A stretch of DNA of 64,000 nt from Pseudomonas sp. SG20056. GTDB taxonomy: Bacteria > Pseudomonadota > Gammaproteobacteria > Pseudomonadales > Pseudomonadaceae. Both the position numbers and the translations under genes were made by a program. Within the stretch, counting starts at the first letter, position 1. The number at the start of each line of letters is the position of its first letter. The stretch is from NCBI RefSeq assembly GCF_031764535.1, contig NZ_CP134499.1, positions 1,550,001 through 1,614,000 of the forward strand, given 5' to 3'. This document shows positions 29,173-38,443 of this stretch, piece by piece. The notes beneath the pieces were generated by a model. That model was not told where the DNA came from, ran no database searches, and saw only the letters and a program-made list of their open reading frames with translations.

Positions 29173-30183
29173 ATGACCCGTACTTTTGATCTTGCCGTAA
29201 TTGGCGCCACCGGCAGCGTTGGCGAAACCCTGGTGCAGCTGCTAGAGGAGCGCGAGTTCCCCGTGGCTAATCTGCATCTGGTTGCCAGTGGTGAGTCGGC
29301 CGGACGCTCCTTGTCCTACAAGGGCAAGAACCTGCGCGTACGTGATCTGGAAACCTTTGATTTTGCCAGTGTGCGGCTGGTGTTCTTCGCTGCTGGCAGC
29401 AAGGTGACGCAGAAATATGCCGCGCAAGCTGCTGCGGCTGGCTGCGCAGTGATTGATCTGGCTAGCGGTTTGCCCGCTGCGCAGGCGCCACGAGTGATTC
29501 CCGAGGTCAACCCTGAAGCATTGGCGAGCCTGGCCGCTCCCTACGTGTTGACCAGCCCAAGTGCTCCGGGTATTGCGCTGGCCGCTGTGCTGGCGGCGTT
29601 ACCTGAGTCTGTCCGCATTCGTCGAGTAACCGTGACCGCCTGCCTGGCGGTCTCCAGCCGCGGACGTGAAGGGGTTTCAGAGTTGGCGCGGCAGACCGCC
29701 GAGCTGCTCAATGGTCGAGCATTCGAGCCGCAGCTGTTTGATCGGCAAATGGCTTTCAATCTGCTGGCACAGGTCGAACAGACTGATATTGCCGGGCATG
29801 CTGGGCTGGAGCGACAAGTGGCTGACGAGCTCAAGGAGTTGCTGGGGTTGCCTGAGTTGCAGATTGCAGTGACCTGCATCCAGGTACCCGTGTTTTTCGG
29901 CGACAGTCTGAGTGTTTCGCTGCAGGCCGAGTCGGCCGTCGATCTGAAGCAGGTGTACGCAGCTCTGGACGCCGCAGCGGCTCTGGAATTGGTGGAATTG
30001 GATGATTATCCGACTGCGGTCGGCGACGCAGTTGGCCAGGATGTGGTCTATGTTGGCCGAGTCCGCGCCGGTTTGGCTGATCCAGCTGAACTCAATTTGT
30101 GGATTACGTCTGATAACGTGAGAAAAGGCGCAGCGCTAAATGCTGTGCAATTAGCCGAGTTGTTGATAAAACACTATCTGTAA
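29173..30183 (+). CDS. usg: Usg-like ASADH paralogue without the catalytic cysteine
   Basis: 336 aa, clearly in the aspartate-semialdehyde dehydrogenase family (IGATGSVGETLVQLL nucleotide loop; ACLAVSSRGREGVSEL matches the region after the active site). At the position of the GNC motif it has TSPSAPGIAL, with no cysteine, so the dehydrogenase reaction is not expected. Such Usg/USG-1 proteins occur next to asd or fimV in gamma-proteobacteria and their job is unknown. The gene lies between asd and fimV, 143 bases after asd. Start is ATG 29173; there is no strong ribosome site. Confidence 0.88.
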   Translation: MTRTFDLAVIGATGSVGETLVQLLEEREFPVANLHLVASGESAGRSLSYKGKNLRVRDLETFDFASVRLVFFAAGSKVTQKYAAQAAAAGCAVIDLASGLPAAQAPRVIPEVNPEALASLAAPYVLTSPSAPGIALAAVLAALPESVRIRRVTVTACLAVSSRGREGVSELARQTAELLNGRAFEPQLFDRQMAFNLLAQVEQTDIAGHAGLERQVADELKELLGLPELQIAVTCIQVPVFFGDSLSVSLQAESAVDLKQVYAALDAAAALELVELDDYPTAVGDAVGQDVVYVGRVRAGLADPAELNLWITSDNVRKGAALNAVQLAELLIKHYL

Positions 30184-30337
30184 AAGATACTTACCTAGAA
30201 ATTTGAAGAATCTTTCGAGCTTGGCAATACTGGCTGAGTTGATTGCTGAATGGGGTTGCGTCTTCGGGCGGGGCAGGCAGCAATTTTCAAGATCCTCTCG
30301 CTGGTCGAGAAAAAAAGATAAAACAAGGGATAACGCT

Positions 30338-33157
30338 ATGGTTCGGGTTCGCAAACTGGTGCTGGCAATCGCAGCTGCTTCGGCGCTGTCATCCGGTATG
30401 GCGCACGCGCTGGGGCTGGGTGAGGTGACCCTGCAATCGGCGCTCAATCAGCCGCTGGTGGCTGAGATTGAGTTGCTGGAAGTGCGTGACCTGGCTTCCA
30501 ACGAAGTAATACCGACCCTGGCGTCCCCGGAAGCATTCAATAAAGCCGGCGTTGATCGTCAGTTTTTCCTGACTGATCTGAAATTCACCCCGGTACTTAA
30601 AGCCAATGGCAAGAGCGTCATTCGGGTTACCTCCAGCAAGCCAATGCGTGAGCCGTACCTGAACTTCCTGGTTGAGGTGCTCTGGCCGAATGGCCGTTTG
30701 TTGCGTGAATACACCCTGTTGCTGGATCCGCCGCTGTATACCCCACAGAGCGTTATCCCTGCCACCGCGCAGATGCCTGTAGCAACACCGGCCCCAGCGC
30801 CCCGCGTACAGACTCCAGCACCTGCGCCGCGCCCAGCAACTGCTGCGGTTCAGCCGGTCTCTCCAGCAGCACCTGCTGCCCCAGCTGCCAAACCGCTGGA
30901 AGGCAATGAATACAAAACCACTGCCAACGACACGCTCTGGGAAATTGCCCAGCGTGCGCGGTCTGGCGGTAGCGTGCATCAGGCCATGTTGGCGATCCAG
31001 GACTTGAATCCGGATGCCTTTATCGGCGGCAATATCAACCGCCTGAAAAGTGGTCAGGTACTGCGCCTGCCTGATGAGCAGCAGGTCAAGAGCCGGGCTC
31101 AGGGTGAAGCCCTTGCCCAAGTTGCCGAGCAGAATGCCGCCTGGCGCGAAGGTCGCAGTGTTGCCGCCAGCGCTCGCCAGTTGGATGCCACCAAGCGCAC
31201 CAGCGCCGCCGCGACGCCAGCCAAGGTTGAAACTGGCGATAGCCTGAAACTGGTTGCTGCTGACAGTGGCAAGGCCACTGCCGGCAGTGACAAGGGTGCT
31301 GCCGACAGCAAAGCGCTGACTGACAAATTGGCCGTGACCCAGGAAAGCCTGGATTCCAGCCGTCGTGAAAACGATGAGCTGAAAGGCCGCATGACAGATC
31401 TGCAGAGCCAGCTCGACAAGCTGCAGCGTCTGATCCAGTTGAAAGACGACCAGATGGCCAAGCTGCAGGCTGATCTCGCTGCGCAAGGTCAGGTGCCTGC
31501 TGTTGCACCTGCGGTCCCAGAAACTCCTGTAGCTGAAACCCCGGTCGCACCAGTTGAACCAGCTCCTGAAGCTGCGCCACAAGATCCAGCGGCTGCGGCG
31601 CCGGTTGTGCCAGCTGCAACCGGCGAGACAGATTTTAATTACAGCGAAGAGCCGGCTGTTCAGCCGGAGGCCGCAGCGCCTGTTGCGGTAGAGCCTGCTC
31701 CGATTGCTGCTCCCGAGCCTGCTCCGGTCACACCTGCTGCCCCTGTTGTCGAAGCGCCTGTAGTGGCCGAGCCGCAGGCTGAAAGCAGCGCTATTGATGA
31801 TCTGCTGGCCAATCCGATGTTGCTGGGTGCTGCAGGTGGCGGTGCGCTTCTGGTATTGCTGGTTGCGCTGATGATGCTGTCGCGCCGCAATGCGCTGAAA
31901 GAAGCCGAATTGCAGGAAAGTCTGGCTGCTGATGAAGGTTCGTCCGATCTGGGTGCTGGTCTGGACCTGCCGGATGACAGCTTTGCTGGCATGGCTGATG
32001 ATCTGGATGGTCAGCAAGCCGATCTGCCTAGCGAAGAGCGCGTGACTGCGCAAACCGGCGATGCGCTGGGTGAGGCGGATATCTACATTGCCTATGGCCG
32101 CTTCCCTCAGGCTGCTGAACTGCTGCAAGGCGCCATCAATGATGAGCCGCAGCGCAGTGATCTGCGTCTGAAATTGATGGAAGTCTATGCCGAGATGGGT
32201 GACCGTAATGGTTTTGCCCGTCAGGACAGCGAGCTGCGTGAGATTGGTGGCAGTGCTGCCGAGCTTGATCAGATCAAGGCCCGCTATCCAGCTATGGCAG
32301 TTGCGGCCGGCGCTGGCTTGGCCGCCGCAGCGGCTGCTGAAGAGAATCTAGACAGCTTCAGTCTGGATGATCTGGCCCTGGACGAGCCTAGCCCGAAAGC
32401 CGCCACTGGCGATCAGGACGATGCATTCGATCTGAGCCTGGATGACCTTGAGTCTGAACTGGATCGTGATCTGCAGGCTGCTGGTAACACTGCTTCGCTG
32501 GATGATCTGGATAGTTTGTCTCTGGATGATGATCTGGACTTTAGCTCGCCAGTTGAGCAAGCCGACAGCAAGGATGACGACCTGGGTTTTGATCTGAGCC
32601 TGCCTGAAAGCAGCGACAGTGGTCTTGATCTGAGTGGTGATCTGGCTGACTTCAGTCTGGATCTGGATTCTCCGGACAAGCCTGCGGCAGCTGCCGAAGA
32701 TGACTTCCTGCTAAGCCTGGATGATGAGCCAAGTGCAGCGCCGGTTGTGGCTGAGCCAGGTTTTGATCTGCCGGATGAGCAGGCGAGCGGTGATTTTGAT
32801 CTGTCGGCTGATTTCGATCTTTCGCTGAATGAAGAGGCGCCTGCTCAGCCATCAAGCGACAGTTTTGCTGCTCAACTGGATGAAGTCAGCGCTGAACTGG
32901 ACCTGCTGTCTGATGACCTGGATCAGCCAGCTGGCCTGGATGAGCCGGCCAGTGCCGCCACGTCCAGCATGGATAATGACGATGACTTCGACTTCCTCTC
33001 GGGTACTGACGAGACGGCAACCAAGCTCGATCTGGCTCGCGCCTATATCGACATGGGTGATACCGAAGGTGCTCGCGATATCCTCGATGAAGTCATCACC
33101 GAAGGTAACGAAGGTCAGCAAAGTGAAGCGCGTGAGCTGATCGCTAAATTGGTTTGA
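30338..33157 (+). CDS. fimV: FimV pilus-assembly and polarity protein
   Basis: 939 aa. Signal peptide (~1-26, cleaving after AHA), periplasmic N-terminal domain with LGLGEVTLQSALNQPLVAEI, a Pro/Ala linker, LysM-type peptidoglycan-binding region (~189-245), coiled coil (~345-390), second Pro/Ala-rich stretch, membrane segment (~490-514), then a cytoplasmic TPR (~574-640), acidic LSLDDL-type repeats (~665-890) and the FimV C-terminal motif (~890-939). In Pseudomonas it organises type IV pili, polar proteins and cAMP signalling. ATG 30338 has AAGGGA upstream; the frame upstream to 30203 is rejected. Confidence 0.96.
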   Translation: MVRVRKLVLAIAAASALSSGMAHALGLGEVTLQSALNQPLVAEIELLEVRDLASNEVIPTLASPEAFNKAGVDRQFFLTDLKFTPVLKANGKSVIRVTSSKPMREPYLNFLVEVLWPNGRLLREYTLLLDPPLYTPQSVIPATAQMPVATPAPAPRVQTPAPAPRPATAAVQPVSPAAPAAPAAKPLEGNEYKTTANDTLWEIAQRARSGGSVHQAMLAIQDLNPDAFIGGNINRLKSGQVLRLPDEQQVKSRAQGEALAQVAEQNAAWREGRSVAASARQLDATKRTSAAATPAKVETGDSLKLVAADSGKATAGSDKGAADSKALTDKLAVTQESLDSSRRENDELKGRMTDLQSQLDKLQRLIQLKDDQMAKLQADLAAQGQVPAVAPAVPETPVAETPVAPVEPAPEAAPQDPAAAAPVVPAATGETDFNYSEEPAVQPEAAAPVAVEPAPIAAPEPAPVTPAAPVVEAPVVAEPQAESSAIDDLLANPMLLGAAGGGALLVLLVALMMLSRRNALKEAELQESLAADEGSSDLGAGLDLPDDSFAGMADDLDGQQADLPSEERVTAQTGDALGEADIYIAYGRFPQAAELLQGAINDEPQRSDLRLKLMEVYAEMGDRNGFARQDSELREIGGSAAELDQIKARYPAMAVAAGAGLAAAAAAEENLDSFSLDDLALDEPSPKAATGDQDDAFDLSLDDLESELDRDLQAAGNTASLDDLDSLSLDDDLDFSSPVEQADSKDDDLGFDLSLPESSDSGLDLSGDLADFSLDLDSPDKPAAAAEDDFLLSLDDEPSAAPVVAEPGFDLPDEQASGDFDLSADFDLSLNEEAPAQPSSDSFAAQLDEVSAELDLLSDDLDQPAGLDEPASAATSSMDNDDDFDFLSGTDETATKLDLARAYIDMGDTEGARDILDEVITEGNEGQQSEARELIAKLV

Positions 33158-33160
33158 TAC

Positions 33161-34027
33161 ATGTCTGATGGTTTTACTACAACGGCAGCCGACTCGGCTG
33201 CCGTTGGCGTTTTCAAGATAGCCCTGGGTGTCGAGTACAAAGGTTCGCGCTATCGCGGTTTTCAGCGTCAGCGTGCCGGTGTGCCTTCAATTCAGGAGTC
33301 GCTGGAAAAAGCCCTGGCGAAAGTCGCTGGCGGCGTTCCCGTAACCCTGAGCTGCGCCGGGCGTACCGATGCGCTAGTGCATGCCAGTGGCCAGGTTGTG
33401 CATTTCAATACACCGATCGAGCGTTCCATGCATGCCTGGGTCATGGGCGCGAATATGAATTTGCCCGGCGATATCAGCGTGACCTGGGCCAAGTCGATGC
33501 CGGCGCACTTTGATGCGCGTTTTTGTGCCCAGGCGCGGCGTTACCGTTATGTGATTTATAACGACCAGATTCGCCCGGCACATATGGCCGAAGAGGTCAC
33601 GTGGAATCATCGGCCGCTGGATGTCGAACGCATGCGTCAGGCATCCCGTGCATTTATTGGTACTCATGATTTCAGCGCCTTCCGTGCTCGTCAGTGCCAG
33701 GCCAAGTCGCCGATCAAAACGGTGCATCACCTCGAGTTATTGCAGCACGGACGGTTTATCGTGCTGGATATCCGCGCCAATGCCTTTCTGCATCATATGG
33801 TGCGCAATATCGCCGGGGTGCTAATGACCATTGGCGCGGGCGAGCGGCCGGTTGAGTGGGCACAGGAAGTACTGGAAACCCGTGTGCGACGTACCGGTGG
33901 AGTGACTGCGCACCCTTATGGTTTGTATTTGGTGCAGGTTGATTACCCCGAGGAGTTCGACTTGCCCAAACGTTACTTGGGGCCGCACTTTCTTTCCGGC
34001 TTGCCGGATGTGGCGGCTGACGCCTGA
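33161..34027 (+). CDS. truA: tRNA pseudouridine(38-40) synthase TruA
   Basis: Isomerises U38, U39 and U40 of the tRNA anticodon stem. 288 aa, with an N-terminal extension of ~18 residues before the conserved ALGVEYKGSRYRGFQ. Catalytic Asp70 is in AGRTDALVHASGQVVHF, where the usual glycine after DA is leucine. HMVRNIAG and RTGGVTAHPYGLY are intact. It starts 3 bases after fimV, so it is co-transcribed with it. Confidence 0.95.
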   Translation: MSDGFTTTAADSAAVGVFKIALGVEYKGSRYRGFQRQRAGVPSIQESLEKALAKVAGGVPVTLSCAGRTDALVHASGQVVHFNTPIERSMHAWVMGANMNLPGDISVTWAKSMPAHFDARFCAQARRYRYVIYNDQIRPAHMAEEVTWNHRPLDVERMRQASRAFIGTHDFSAFRARQCQAKSPIKTVHHLELLQHGRFIVLDIRANAFLHHMVRNIAGVLMTIGAGERPVEWAQEVLETRVRRTGGVTAHPYGLYLVQVDYPEEFDLPKRYLGPHFLSGLPDVAADA

Positions 34028-34078
34028 AAGGCTATTTGCTAGCATCCGGCTTCCACTGAATTTATCGAGGTTCTCCTG

Positions 34079-34699
34079 TTGTCAGCCGTTCGCAGCAAGA
34101 TTTGTGGCATTACCCGCATAGAGGATGCATTGTCGGCTGTCGAGGCGGGTGCTGATGCGATTGGTCTGGTGTTCTATGCCAAGAGCCCGCGCGCGGTCAC
34201 GCTGCAGCAAGCGCGCTCGATCATTGCTGCTTTGCCGCCCTTTGTGACCACGGTAGGTCTGTTTGTCGATGCCAGTCGCTGTGAGCTGGGTGAGATTCTC
34301 GACGCCGTGCCGCTGGATTTGCTGCAGTTCCATGGCGATGAGACTCCGGAACATTGTGATGGTTACCATCGCCCCTATATCAAGGCGTTACGCGTCAAAC
34401 CGGGCGATGACATTGCTGCGCAGGTGGCGCTGTTCAAGAATGCCAGTGGTGTCCTGCTGGACACCTATGTGCCAGGTGTTCCGGGGGGGACGGGGGAGGC
34501 GTTTGATTGGTCGCTGGTGCCTCAAGAGTTGAGCAAGCCGGTTATTCTGGCAGGCGGCCTGACGGCTGAGAATGTTGCACAGGCCATCGCTCAGGTGCGT
34601 CCCTATGCCGTCGATGTCAGTGGTGGCGTGGAGAAGGCCAAGGGCATCAAGGATGCTGAGAAGATTCGCGCTTTTATGCAGGCGGTAAAGACTGCTTGA
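34079..34699 (+). CDS. trpF: Phosphoribosylanthranilate isomerase
   Basis: Third step of tryptophan synthesis. Single-domain TIM barrel, 206 aa: SKICGIT (catalytic Cys9), LQFHGDE, GVLLDTY (catalytic Asp) and a C-terminal [19 protein letters not shown] infer a TTG start at 34079 with GAGG 8 bases upstream; no ATG or GTG gives the conserved N terminus. It follows truA by 51 bases, and a small hairpin (AACGC/GCGTT, ~34765-34783) lies after it. Confidence 0.95.
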   Translation: MSAVRSKICGITRIEDALSAVEAGADAIGLVFYAKSPRAVTLQQARSIIAALPPFVTTVGLFVDASRCELGEILDAVPLDLLQFHGDETPEHCDGYHRPYIKALRVKPGDDIAAQVALFKNASGVLLDTYVPGVPGGTGEAFDWSLVPQELSKPVILAGGLTAENVAQAIAQVRPYAVDVSGGVEKAKGIKDAEKIRAFMQAVKTA

Positions 34700-34914
34700 G
34701 GTGCACAGGCTTGATGTGACGACGCTGCCGGCTTGGCCGTCCATACCCCTGTTGCAGGTTGGATAAACGCTGCAGGCGGGCGTTTGAGGTGGCGGGTGTG
34801 TACTGCGGATAGCTTCACCGGCCCCTGAAGCGACTGTACCCATGAATTTTCCCGGTTAGGCCTGGTCGCATTTAGCGCAGCCCGTCCGGTTAACAGCTTT
34901 GGAGAGTCAAGAGC

Positions 34915-35799
34915 ATGAGCAACTGGTTGGTAGACAAACTGATCCCATCGATCATGCGATCCGAGGTCAAAAAAAGTTCGGTGCCTGAAGGTCTGTGGCA
35001 CAAGTGTCCGTCCTGTGATGCGGTGCTGTACAAGCCTGAGCTGGAAAAGACCCTGGATGTTTGCCCCAAGTGCAATCACCACATGCGCATTGATGCCCGT
35101 GCGCGCTTGGATATCTTCTTAGATGCTGACGGACGTGAAGAGCTGGGCGCCGATCTTGAGCCGGTTGACCGTCTGAAGTTTCGCGACAGCAAGAAGTACA
35201 AGGATCGCCTTGCAGGCGCGCAAAAGCAGACCGGCGAGAAAGATGCCCTGGTGTCGATTCGCGGCACCCTGGAAGGTATGCCGATTGTGACTTGCGCGTT
35301 CGAGTTCTCCTTTATGGGTGGTTCGATGGGCGCCATTGTTGGTGAGCGCTTTGTCCGCGCCGCCAATGCCGCTCTGGAACAGCGTTGCCCGCTGGTTTGC
35401 TTCTCCGCATCGGGTGGCGCACGTATGCAGGAAGCGCTGATCTCGCTGATGCAGATGGCCAAGACGTCGGCCGTATTGGCGCGGCTGCGCGAAGAAGGCA
35501 TTCCGTTTATTTCCGTGCTGACCGACCCGGTGTATGGCGGCGTGTCGGCCAGTCTGGCCATGCTCGGTGATGTGATTGTTGCCGAGCCCCGCGCTCTGAT
35601 TGGCTTTGCTGGCCCGCGTGTGATCGAGCAGACCGTGCGCGAGAAGCTGCCGGAAGGCTTCCAGCGCAGCGAGTTCCTGTTGGAGCACGGCGCCATCGAT
35701 ATGATCATTCACCGCGCTGAACTGCGTCCGCGTCTCGCGCGTTTGCTGGCTCAGCTGATGGGGCTGCCGTCGCCTGTAGCCTTGCCGGCGACTGCATGA
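34915..35799 (+). CDS. accD: Acetyl-CoA carboxylase carboxyltransferase beta subunit
   Basis: With AccA transfers carboxyl from biotin to acetyl-CoA, making malonyl-CoA. Zn ribbon cysteines are 31, 34, 50 and 53 (CPSC and CPKC); the crotonase-like fold contains [14 protein letters not shown] and [12 protein letters not shown]. 294 aa. GGAGAG lies 12 bases upstream. The stop overlaps folC by ATGA. The order trpF-accD-folC is standard in gamma-proteobacteria. A 215-base gap before it contains only a weak hairpin and presumably the accD promoter. Confidence 0.97.
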   Translation: MSNWLVDKLIPSIMRSEVKKSSVPEGLWHKCPSCDAVLYKPELEKTLDVCPKCNHHMRIDARARLDIFLDADGREELGADLEPVDRLKFRDSKKYKDRLAGAQKQTGEKDALVSIRGTLEGMPIVTCAFEFSFMGGSMGAIVGERFVRAANAALEQRCPLVCFSASGGARMQEALISLMQMAKTSAVLARLREEGIPFISVLTDPVYGGVSASLAMLGDVIVAEPRALIGFAGPRVIEQTVREKLPEGFQRSEFLLEHGAIDMIIHRAELRPRLARLLAQLMGLPSPVALPATA

Positions 35800-37103
35800 C
35801 CGAGCGCTCCCTTGCCGATTGGCTGAGCTATCTGGAGCAGCTGCACCCCAGCGCCATTGATATGGGGCTGGAGCGCTCGCGGATCGTTTTGCAGCGTCTT
35901 GGCTTGTCCAAGCTGGCGCCGCATGTGGTTACCGTCACCGGAACCAATGGCAAGGGTTCGACCTGTGCATTTATTGCTTCGCTGCTGCAGGCCCAGGGTC
36001 TCAAAGTCGGTGTCTACAGCTCACCGCACCTGTTGCGTTACAACGAGCGAGTGCAGATTGCGGGCGTCGAAGCCACTGATGCCATGCTCTGTGAGGCCTT
36101 CGCCGTGGTTGAGGCCGCGCGTGGTGACACCTCACTGACCTATTTTGAAATGGGCACCCTGGCCGCCTTCTGGTTATTCCAACAAGCTGGCCTGGATGCG
36201 CTGGTGCTGGAAGTTGGACTGGGCGGGCGTCTGGATGCAGTGAATCTACTGGACGCCGATGTCGCTCTGGTTACCAGCATCGGCATTGATCACGCCGACT
36301 GGCTGGGAGATACCCGTGAGTCGGTCGCTTTCGAGAAGGCCGGTATTTTCCGTGCCGGAAAACCCGCTCTGTGTGGCGATCTTGAGCCCCCGCAGCCTCT
36401 ACTAGATCAAGTGGCGTTGCTCGACGCTCCGTTCTTCCTGCGTGGCCGTGACTATGACCTGAGTCTGAATGCGCAGGATTGGTCCTGGTACGGCCTCAAT
36501 CATCAAGGCGAAGTGCTGAAGCTGGCCCACTTGCCGCTGCTCGACCTACCCATGGAAAACGCTGCTCTGGCTCTGCAGGCGTATGCAGTGATGCAATTGC
36601 CCTGGCAGCCTGATGTGATCAGCCAGGCGCTGCAGCAGACCCGAGTGACCGGGCGACTGGATCGCAGAATGCTTAATTGGCAAGGCAAGTCACTCACGCT
36701 GCTGCTCGATGTTGGGCATAATCCCCATGCTGCCGAGTATCTCGCGCAGCGCCTGGCTAGTCGGGCGTTGTCAGGCAAACGGCTGGCCGTGTTTGGTTTG
36801 CTGGCTGATAAGGACCTGCCCGGTGTGGTGGCGCCTTTGCTGAGCGAAGTGGACAGTTGGGCGGTGGCGGCTTTGTCGACCAGCCGTACGCGGGCCGCCA
36901 CCGAGCTGCAGGCGCATCTGCAAAACTGCGGGGCACCGGTCGTTGGTTATGCCAGTGTGCGGGCCGCGCTTGAGGCTCAGTGTGAGCAGGCTTCGGATGG
37001 TGATGAAGTGCTGCTGTTTGGATCTTTCTACTGCGTGGCCGAGGCCCTGGATTGGCTGGCCCGCCAAGCCAATGGGGGCGTGCAGGATGGCTTTGCTGGA
37101 TAA
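35796..37103 (+). CDS. folC: Folylpolyglutamate/dihydrofolate synthase
   Basis: Adds L-glutamate to dihydropteroate and to folates. Mur-ligase fold, 435 aa: P-loop [10 protein letters not shown] at 47-56, [36 protein letters not shown] [13 protein letters not shown], and [14 protein letters not shown]. Starts inside the accD stop (ATGA) and its end overlaps the next gene by 17 bases, indicating translational coupling. Confidence 0.96.
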   Translation: MTERSLADWLSYLEQLHPSAIDMGLERSRIVLQRLGLSKLAPHVVTVTGTNGKGSTCAFIASLLQAQGLKVGVYSSPHLLRYNERVQIAGVEATDAMLCEAFAVVEAARGDTSLTYFEMGTLAAFWLFQQAGLDALVLEVGLGGRLDAVNLLDADVALVTSIGIDHADWLGDTRESVAFEKAGIFRAGKPALCGDLEPPQPLLDQVALLDAPFFLRGRDYDLSLNAQDWSWYGLNHQGEVLKLAHLPLLDLPMENAALALQAYAVMQLPWQPDVISQALQQTRVTGRLDRRMLNWQGKSLTLLLDVGHNPHAAEYLAQRLASRALSGKRLAVFGLLADKDLPGVVAPLLSEVDSWAVAALSTSRTRAATELQAHLQNCGAPVVGYASVRAALEAQCEQASDGDEVLLFGSFYCVAEALDWLARQANGGVQDGFAG

Positions 37104-37695
37104 GGGATTGAAGCAGCGCATGGTCGGTGCGTTGGTACTGCTGGCGCTGGCAGTGATTTTCCTGCCGATGTTACTGTCGCGTGAAGATGAGTCGCAGCGG
37201 GTTCAGGTTGATGCACCGGCAATGCCTGCGGCTCCTGAGGCCCCTGAGGTTGAACTGCAGCCGGTGGCCGTTCCCCAGCCGCAAATATTGCCCGATGAGC
37301 CGATTGGTGCCGAGGCTGCGCAAAGCCTGGAGCCAAGCGAGCCTGTTGTAGCCGAGCAACCGTCCGCACCAATCACTCCAGCCGCACCGGCTGTAGTACC
37401 TGAGCCTGCGACAGCGCCGCCTCAACCTGCGGCGGGTAAGCTGGATGTCAATAGCCTGCCGATAAGCTGGTCGGTGCAGTTGGCAAGTCTGTCCAGCAGC
37501 GATGGCGCGCAGAAGCTGCAGAAAACCCTGCGCACTCAGGGCTATAACGCCTATATCCGCAGCGTTGATGGGATGAACCGGGTGTTTGTCGGGCCGCTGA
37601 TCGAGCGTGCCGAGGCGGATCGCCTGCGCGATCAGCTTAATCGTCAGCACAAACTCAATGGTTTTGTGGTGCGTTTTCAGCCCGAAGCGGGCTGA
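37087..37695 (+). CDS. SPOR-domain membrane protein (DedD-like)
   Basis: 202 aa: short cytoplasmic N terminus, one membrane segment (MVGALVLLALAVIFLPMLL, ~12-30), a Pro/Ala-rich periplasmic linker (~45-115), and a C-terminal SPOR domain (~120-202; SWSVQLASLSSSDGAQKLQK ... VFVGPL). SPOR domains bind denuded peptidoglycan at the division septum, so it is likely a cell-division protein like E. coli DedD, which also lies between folC and cvpA. ATG 37087 lies within folC. A perfect hairpin follows the stop. Confidence 0.9.
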   Translation: MALLDKGLKQRMVGALVLLALAVIFLPMLLSREDESQRVQVDAPAMPAAPEAPEVELQPVAVPQPQILPDEPIGAEAAQSLEPSEPVVAEQPSAPITPAAPAVVPEPATAPPQPAAGKLDVNSLPISWSVQLASLSSSDGAQKLQKTLRTQGYNAYIRSVDGMNRVFVGPLIERAEADRLRDQLNRQHKLNGFVVRFQPEAG

Positions 37696-37700
37696 GCAAG

Positions 37701-37725
37701 CGGCTTGGCGTGCCTCGCCAAGCCG
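37701..37725 (+). terminator. Strong hairpin after the SPOR gene
   Basis: CGGCTTGGCG-TGCCT-CGCCAAGCCG is a perfect 10-bp stem, but no T tract follows, so termination may be partial or Rho-assisted. Confidence 0.5.
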
Positions 37726-37843
37726 AGTTGCCTGGGCCGCCACTAGGCTGGTCGGGCATTTCAGCGGTTGGCGAATCCTTTGCTTACGCCCCGCGCAGGT
37801 GCTCTGCTAAAATGCAGCGCCTTTCTCGTCGGTAACCTGCATC

Positions 37844-38398
37844 GTGGCATTCACCTGGGTCGATTGGGCGATTATCGCCGTTGTCGCCGTTTCAAGTCTG
37901 ATCAGTCTGAGCCGAGGCTTCGTCAAGGAAGCCCTGTCACTGCTTACCTGGATTATTGCTGGCGTGGTCGCCTGGATGTTCGGCGGTGCACTGTCGCAGC
38001 ACCTGGTGGATTTTATCGAGACGCCCTCGGCGCGCGTGATTGCAGGTTGCGCGATTCTATTTGTGGTCACCCTGTTGGTCGGTGCCCTGGTCAATTACCT
38101 GATTGGTGAGTTGATCCGGGTGACCGGGCTGTCGGGGACTGATCGTTTTCTCGGCATGGTCTTCGGCGCGGCGCGCGGCGGCCTGCTAGTTGTGGTGCTG
38201 GTCGGGCTGATCAGCCTGGCTCCGGTGCAACAAGACAGTTGGTGGCAGGAGTCAGCACTTCTGCCGCATTTCCTGATGGTTGCTGACTGGTCGAAAAACC
38301 TGATCTTGGGTCTGTCCAGTGAGTGGCTGGCCAGCGGCGTTACGGCGCCGGTGGAGCTACCGTTCAAAGAGGCACTGCAGCAGCCTAAACTGCCGTAA
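37844..38398 (+). CDS. cvpA: CvpA family membrane protein
   Basis: 184 aa with four membrane segments (about 6-25, 30-50, 63-85 and 105-128) and the CvpA motif SRGFVKEALSL. E. coli CvpA was named for colicin V production and is linked to envelope homeostasis; its biochemical role is unclear. GTG start at 37844 is inferred from the conserved N terminus. Always paired with purF in this lineage, here 45 bases upstream. Confidence 0.93.
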   Translation: MAFTWVDWAIIAVVAVSSLISLSRGFVKEALSLLTWIIAGVVAWMFGGALSQHLVDFIETPSARVIAGCAILFVVTLLVGALVNYLIGELIRVTGLSGTDRFLGMVFGAARGGLLVVVLVGLISLAPVQQDSWWQESALLPHFLMVADWSKNLILGLSSEWLASGVTAPVELPFKEALQQPKLP

Positions 38399-38443
38399 GT
38401 GCATTGCGAATCATCGTGTTTCATTGAGTAGGGGTTGCGTCAC

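Noticed and set aside
30800..32000. CRISPR-like or direct tandem DNA repeats in fimV
   Set aside because: The repetition is codon-biased Pro/Ala and acidic coding sequence, not regular repeat-spacer units.
30389..32128. Minus-strand ORF of 579 codons opposite fimV
   Set aside because: Repetitive Pro/Ala sense codons create an open reverse frame; fimV has clear signal, LysM and TPR domains.
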